NCBI GenBank assembly: GCA_026724425.1
Contig: JAIUCV010000023.1
Location: 3,224,001-3,288,000 of the forward strand
Reading direction: 5' to 3'
DNA: 64,000 nt
Origin: Erythrophleum ivorense
Taxonomy: Eukaryota; Streptophyta; Magnoliopsida; Fabales; Fabaceae
The position numbers and the translations under genes were made by a program. The notes under the pieces were generated by a model. The model was given only the letters and a program-made list of their open reading frames with translations. It searched no databases and was not told the DNA's origin. Below are positions 60,936-64,000 of this stretch, one piece after another (position 1 is the first letter of the stretch; every line of letters begins with the position of its first letter).

Positions 60936-63900
60936 GAAAAATAAAAAGGAAAAAGTCAAAAAAAAAGTCAACTAAAAAAATAATAAACAAAAATGACAAA
61001 GTAAAGCAAGAAAATAAAAAAAAAGCTTTAGAAAACAAAAAAAATTTGAAAAAAAAAGAACCAAAGCAATAAAAAAATCAAAATACAAATAAAAAAAAGA
61101 AAAAAAACCAAAGCATAAAAATAAAAAAAACAAAGTAAAAGAAAGAAAATAGAAAAGTATGAGAAAATGAAAAATTGAAAAATCAAAATACAAATAAAAA
61201 AATGAAAAAAAACCAAAGGAAAAAATCAAAAAAAAAAGAGAAGAAAAAAGAGGAAAAAGAAAATTAAATATATACATATATATATAAATTTAAAGAATTA
61301 AGAGAAAAGATTTAAAAAAAAGGGGTCTAAGTCCTTTTCTCAACACAAGCCCATTTTTATTAAATCTTGGCCCAAATTCAAAAAAAAAAAGAAACTGCAG
61401 CCCAACTCTTTTAAATTTGATCCATTAGCTTCAAGCAAAAAAAAAAAAAAGGAAACAACAGATGACCCAACTCTTTTAAATTTGATCCATTAGCTTCAAG
61501 CCAAAAAAAAAAAAAAAGGAAACAACAGATGCCTTTTTCAAAAAATGTTCAAAAAGGAAAGTGGGTCAATCCAGTCCGAAAAATTCAAAAACCCACACCC
61601 TAACTTTTTTATACATTCGGCCCATTAACCCAAAAATAAAAAATAAAAAAAAGTATGCAAGGGCCAAAACGCAGGTAACCCTGCGTTTTGACCCAAACCT
61701 CATTTTGACCCACGCGTTTGCCTCGGGCCAGAAGAAGCAGAGAGGCAGGGGAGACAGAGAAAAAACATGAAAAAGGAAAACACAGAGAGACGTCACAGGG
61801 CAGAGGAAATGAGAAAGGGCTGAAAGGGACGCATCAGAAGACTGAGATGGAGAGAGGAAAGAAAAAGGAAATGGTCTGATTCGAAGAGGGAGCAAGGGAT
61901 CCAAGGAAAATAGAGGAGGAAAAAGGCGAGGGAAAGATGAGGGGGATTTAGGGATTCGAATCGGAAGAGAGGATCCGAAAGAAAAATCGAGGAAGAAGCG
62001 CGTCTGGGTTCCGAAAAAAAAGGAAGAGAGCGAGAGAATCGAAGGATTCGAACGGAGATCAGAGAGAGGAGTGGGTTCTGGAGAAAGTGAGAGGTGGAAA
62101 TTTGGGAATCGGATGGAGAGCCTCTCGATGGAGGGTTCTGAGGCGGACAGAGTGAACAGAGAGGGAGCACGAGGGATTTAGGGATTCGAATAAGAGGAGA
62201 GGCGTCGGAGGAGAGATAGAGGGAGAGGGAGTCCGAAAAAAATAAATGGAGGAGAGAAATAGATAGGGGATTGAACGAGATCCTTCGGATTAAAGGATTC
62301 AGAAGCAAGAACGAAGAGGACAGAAGGATTTAGAAGCAAGAACCAAGATTAAAGGATTCGAAAGCAAGAACGAGATCCCCTGTTCTTGTTAATTTTTAGT
62401 CATGGATATAAATTATTTTAGGATTTGTATGTGTTAGGCTTGGTCATGGCACTGTTTAAAGGTTTGAAGGTCTTGCTTTTTCCTAAAAAAAGAAAAGAAG
62501 AGAATCCTCGAATGATTGTTGAATCATAACACCCAATTTGGTTATCACTTGTTGAGATTATATTTTGTATCCTAGTTGTACTACTTTGAGTTGCTGTTTG
62601 AACCAATGTGGTGTTTCTCATGTGGAATCATATGTGGAATACAGGAGAGCCACTCATCACTTCAAACAAGGGGACGAGAAGGTGGAGCCACGTAAAGCTT
62701 GGCAAGATAGCACCTACGAAGTTCACCATCAATCCAATCCAAAGGATAAGAGGCGACTAAGTCATAATTGTATAATTTCTCTCTTCACTATTGTAAACAT
62801 GCTAAAAAAATGATGTATTTGAATCTAGTTGAACACTTAGCACACACTTGCAAGTTACTATTCTGGTTTGTAAATATTCTTCTTATTCTTTTTCGTTTAT
62901 TTCGTCAATCATCGCGTTAGGATAGCCGTGTGGGATTTTATATCCCCTCAAGCACGTAAGAAATCTAAGGATCATGTGAGGTAGTAAATCTCTTTGTATC
63001 TTATTAGGTATTAAATTTGTATCGTGATAAGTCTTAGGTTGTAGAGGCCTACGCATAATTTTATTTTCAAAAGAATTTTTTTTTTTAAAAAAAGAAAATC
63101 AAACTTCTATTTATGAGTTAAGTTTAAATTTTTTAAAACAAAAGAAGGGTTTTTTTTCTATAAATAATAAAAAGTTTTCAAAATTAAAATTCAGCTTTTT
63201 CTCTTCAAAAGTTTGCCAAAACCAAAAGAAAATATAAAAAAAAAAACAAAAAGAAGGAAAAAATAAAATGTATATGTAATAAGAAAACAAAAAATGATCA
63301 AAAATGAAAGAAAGGATTAAGACGTGAAAAGGATTTATGGTTTTGCAAATTAAAACACACTAACTTAAAAATCATTTTCGGTTGTAAATAGTCTAAAAGA
63401 TTCTCACTTCTTTTCTTTTTTTTTTTAACAAAAATATGACGATAAAACAAAAGAAGCATACAAATGTCAAATAATAGTAATAATAATAATAACCAAAACC
63501 AAAACTCAAAAAGAAAAGAAGAGAAGAAAGAGACAAAAATATGGAAGGAAAAAGTGAAAACAAAGAGAAACAAAAACAAAAACAAAACAAAATGAAAATG
63601 ATTTGAAAATTTTGCACTTAAGTGAGAATGTTACCTCAAGAATTAAAATAAAAAAATCCAACGTAGGAAAGATGAAAAAATATATCTTTTAATTTAAATA
63701 AAACAATAAAAAAAATTCAATTCAAAAAATTAATCAATTAAAAAGCCAAAATAAAACAAAAACAAAAAATAAATAAAGACAAAGTTAAACAAAACCAGGG
63801 AAAAGGACAAAAGGAAAAATGACGCAAGAAAAGAGGAAAGAAAAGAAAAAGTGAAAAGGCAAGAAGGTTGAAATTAAGTTTAATTTTAACAAATCAAAGC

Positions 63901-64000
63901 ACACCAACCAATTTCAAAATTGTTTCATTTCTTAAAGGAAAAAGTAATTTTTTATCTTCTTTGTCTTTTTAAAAAAAACAAAAAACAAAAAACAAAAAAA
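60859..64000 (+). mobile_element. 3' LTR of Ogre/Tat-like element, cut by window end
   Basis: This matches the 5' LTR from 44942 through about 49125. The visible part has fewer roughly 70 bp repeats (two instead of four). It also lacks about 930 bp corresponding to 46565-47490; the junction near 62320-62380 shows short repeats of 'ggattcgaaagcaagaac' type. Outside these differences the two LTRs are close: in one 150 bp stretch (47725 versus 62605) I count four differences, all transitions. About 0.7 kb of the LTR should lie beyond 64000. Confidence 0.9.

Larger units (their letters stand above)
36120..64000 (+). mobile_element. Second family A LTR, host for three later insertions
   Basis: The LTR starts TGTAACACCCAG at 36120. 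Its own sequence is only 36120-36731, about 40335-40385 and 44016-44941; the rest is inserted elements. These are A solo LTR 36732-40334, A LTR 40386-44015, and the Ogre-like element from 44942 onward. Read together, the three pieces follow the plus-strand A LTR at 4879-6370 in order. The 3' remainder should lie beyond the window, after the Ogre-like 3' LTR. Confidence 0.72.

Overview
This is AT-rich nuclear DNA from a flowering plant, most likely a dicot with a retrotransposon-rich genome. The evidence is a spliced plant cytochrome P450 gene, several families of very long LTR retrotransposons nested inside one another, and decayed plant pararetrovirus (Caulimoviridae-like) sequence. The species cannot be told from the window. 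Only one gene looks intact: a three-exon CYP71-clan (CYP83-like) P450 on the minus strand at 12062-14241.

Layout. 1-11342: the degenerate 3' end of a Ty3/gypsy element (pol remnant 2633-3118 and 4761-4878) with its 3' LTR (family A, 4879-11342). Two family C LTRs broke the pol: 1587-2632, itself cut by a minus-strand family A copy at 1-1586, and 3119-4755, with target-site duplication (TSD) ATTAT. A family B LTR (6578-9329) sits inside the A LTR. 11343-15435: the P450 gene and its flanks. 15436-28190: minus-strand pararetrovirus remains (coat protein region, zinc knuckle, RNase H, tandemly repeated downstream segment), interrupted by a solo A LTR (16335-19921, TSD GTTCC) and a region holding a solo family E LTR (23951-24944, TSD AAACT) and a cluster of phased palindromes (26335-26419). 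28191-31723: a broken unidentified host gene fragment and spacer.

31724-64000 is one stack of nested insertions. Outer A LTR (from 31724) holds a B LTR (33177-36021) and a second A LTR (from 36120). The second A LTR holds two minus-strand A LTRs (36732-40334, TSD GAAGT; about 40386-44015) and then a giant Ogre/Tat-like element from 44942 to beyond the window end. That element has a roughly 4.9 kb 5' LTR (44942-52383, split by a B LTR at 49607-52167 with TSD TTGTG), a primer-binding site matching tRNA-Arg, an 8.5 kb internal region without recognisable gag-pol, a 1.35 kb minisatellite just before the polypurine tract, a duplicated polypurine tract, and a 3' LTR starting at 60859.

The most unusual signals are: paired GCCGCGGC octamers held 20-21 bp apart in all three family B LTRs; three related palindromes spaced about 21 and 43 bp at 26335-26419; and the coding-free Ogre-like element with its minisatellite and duplicated polypurine tract. 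All family names (A, B, C, E) are local labels for this window.
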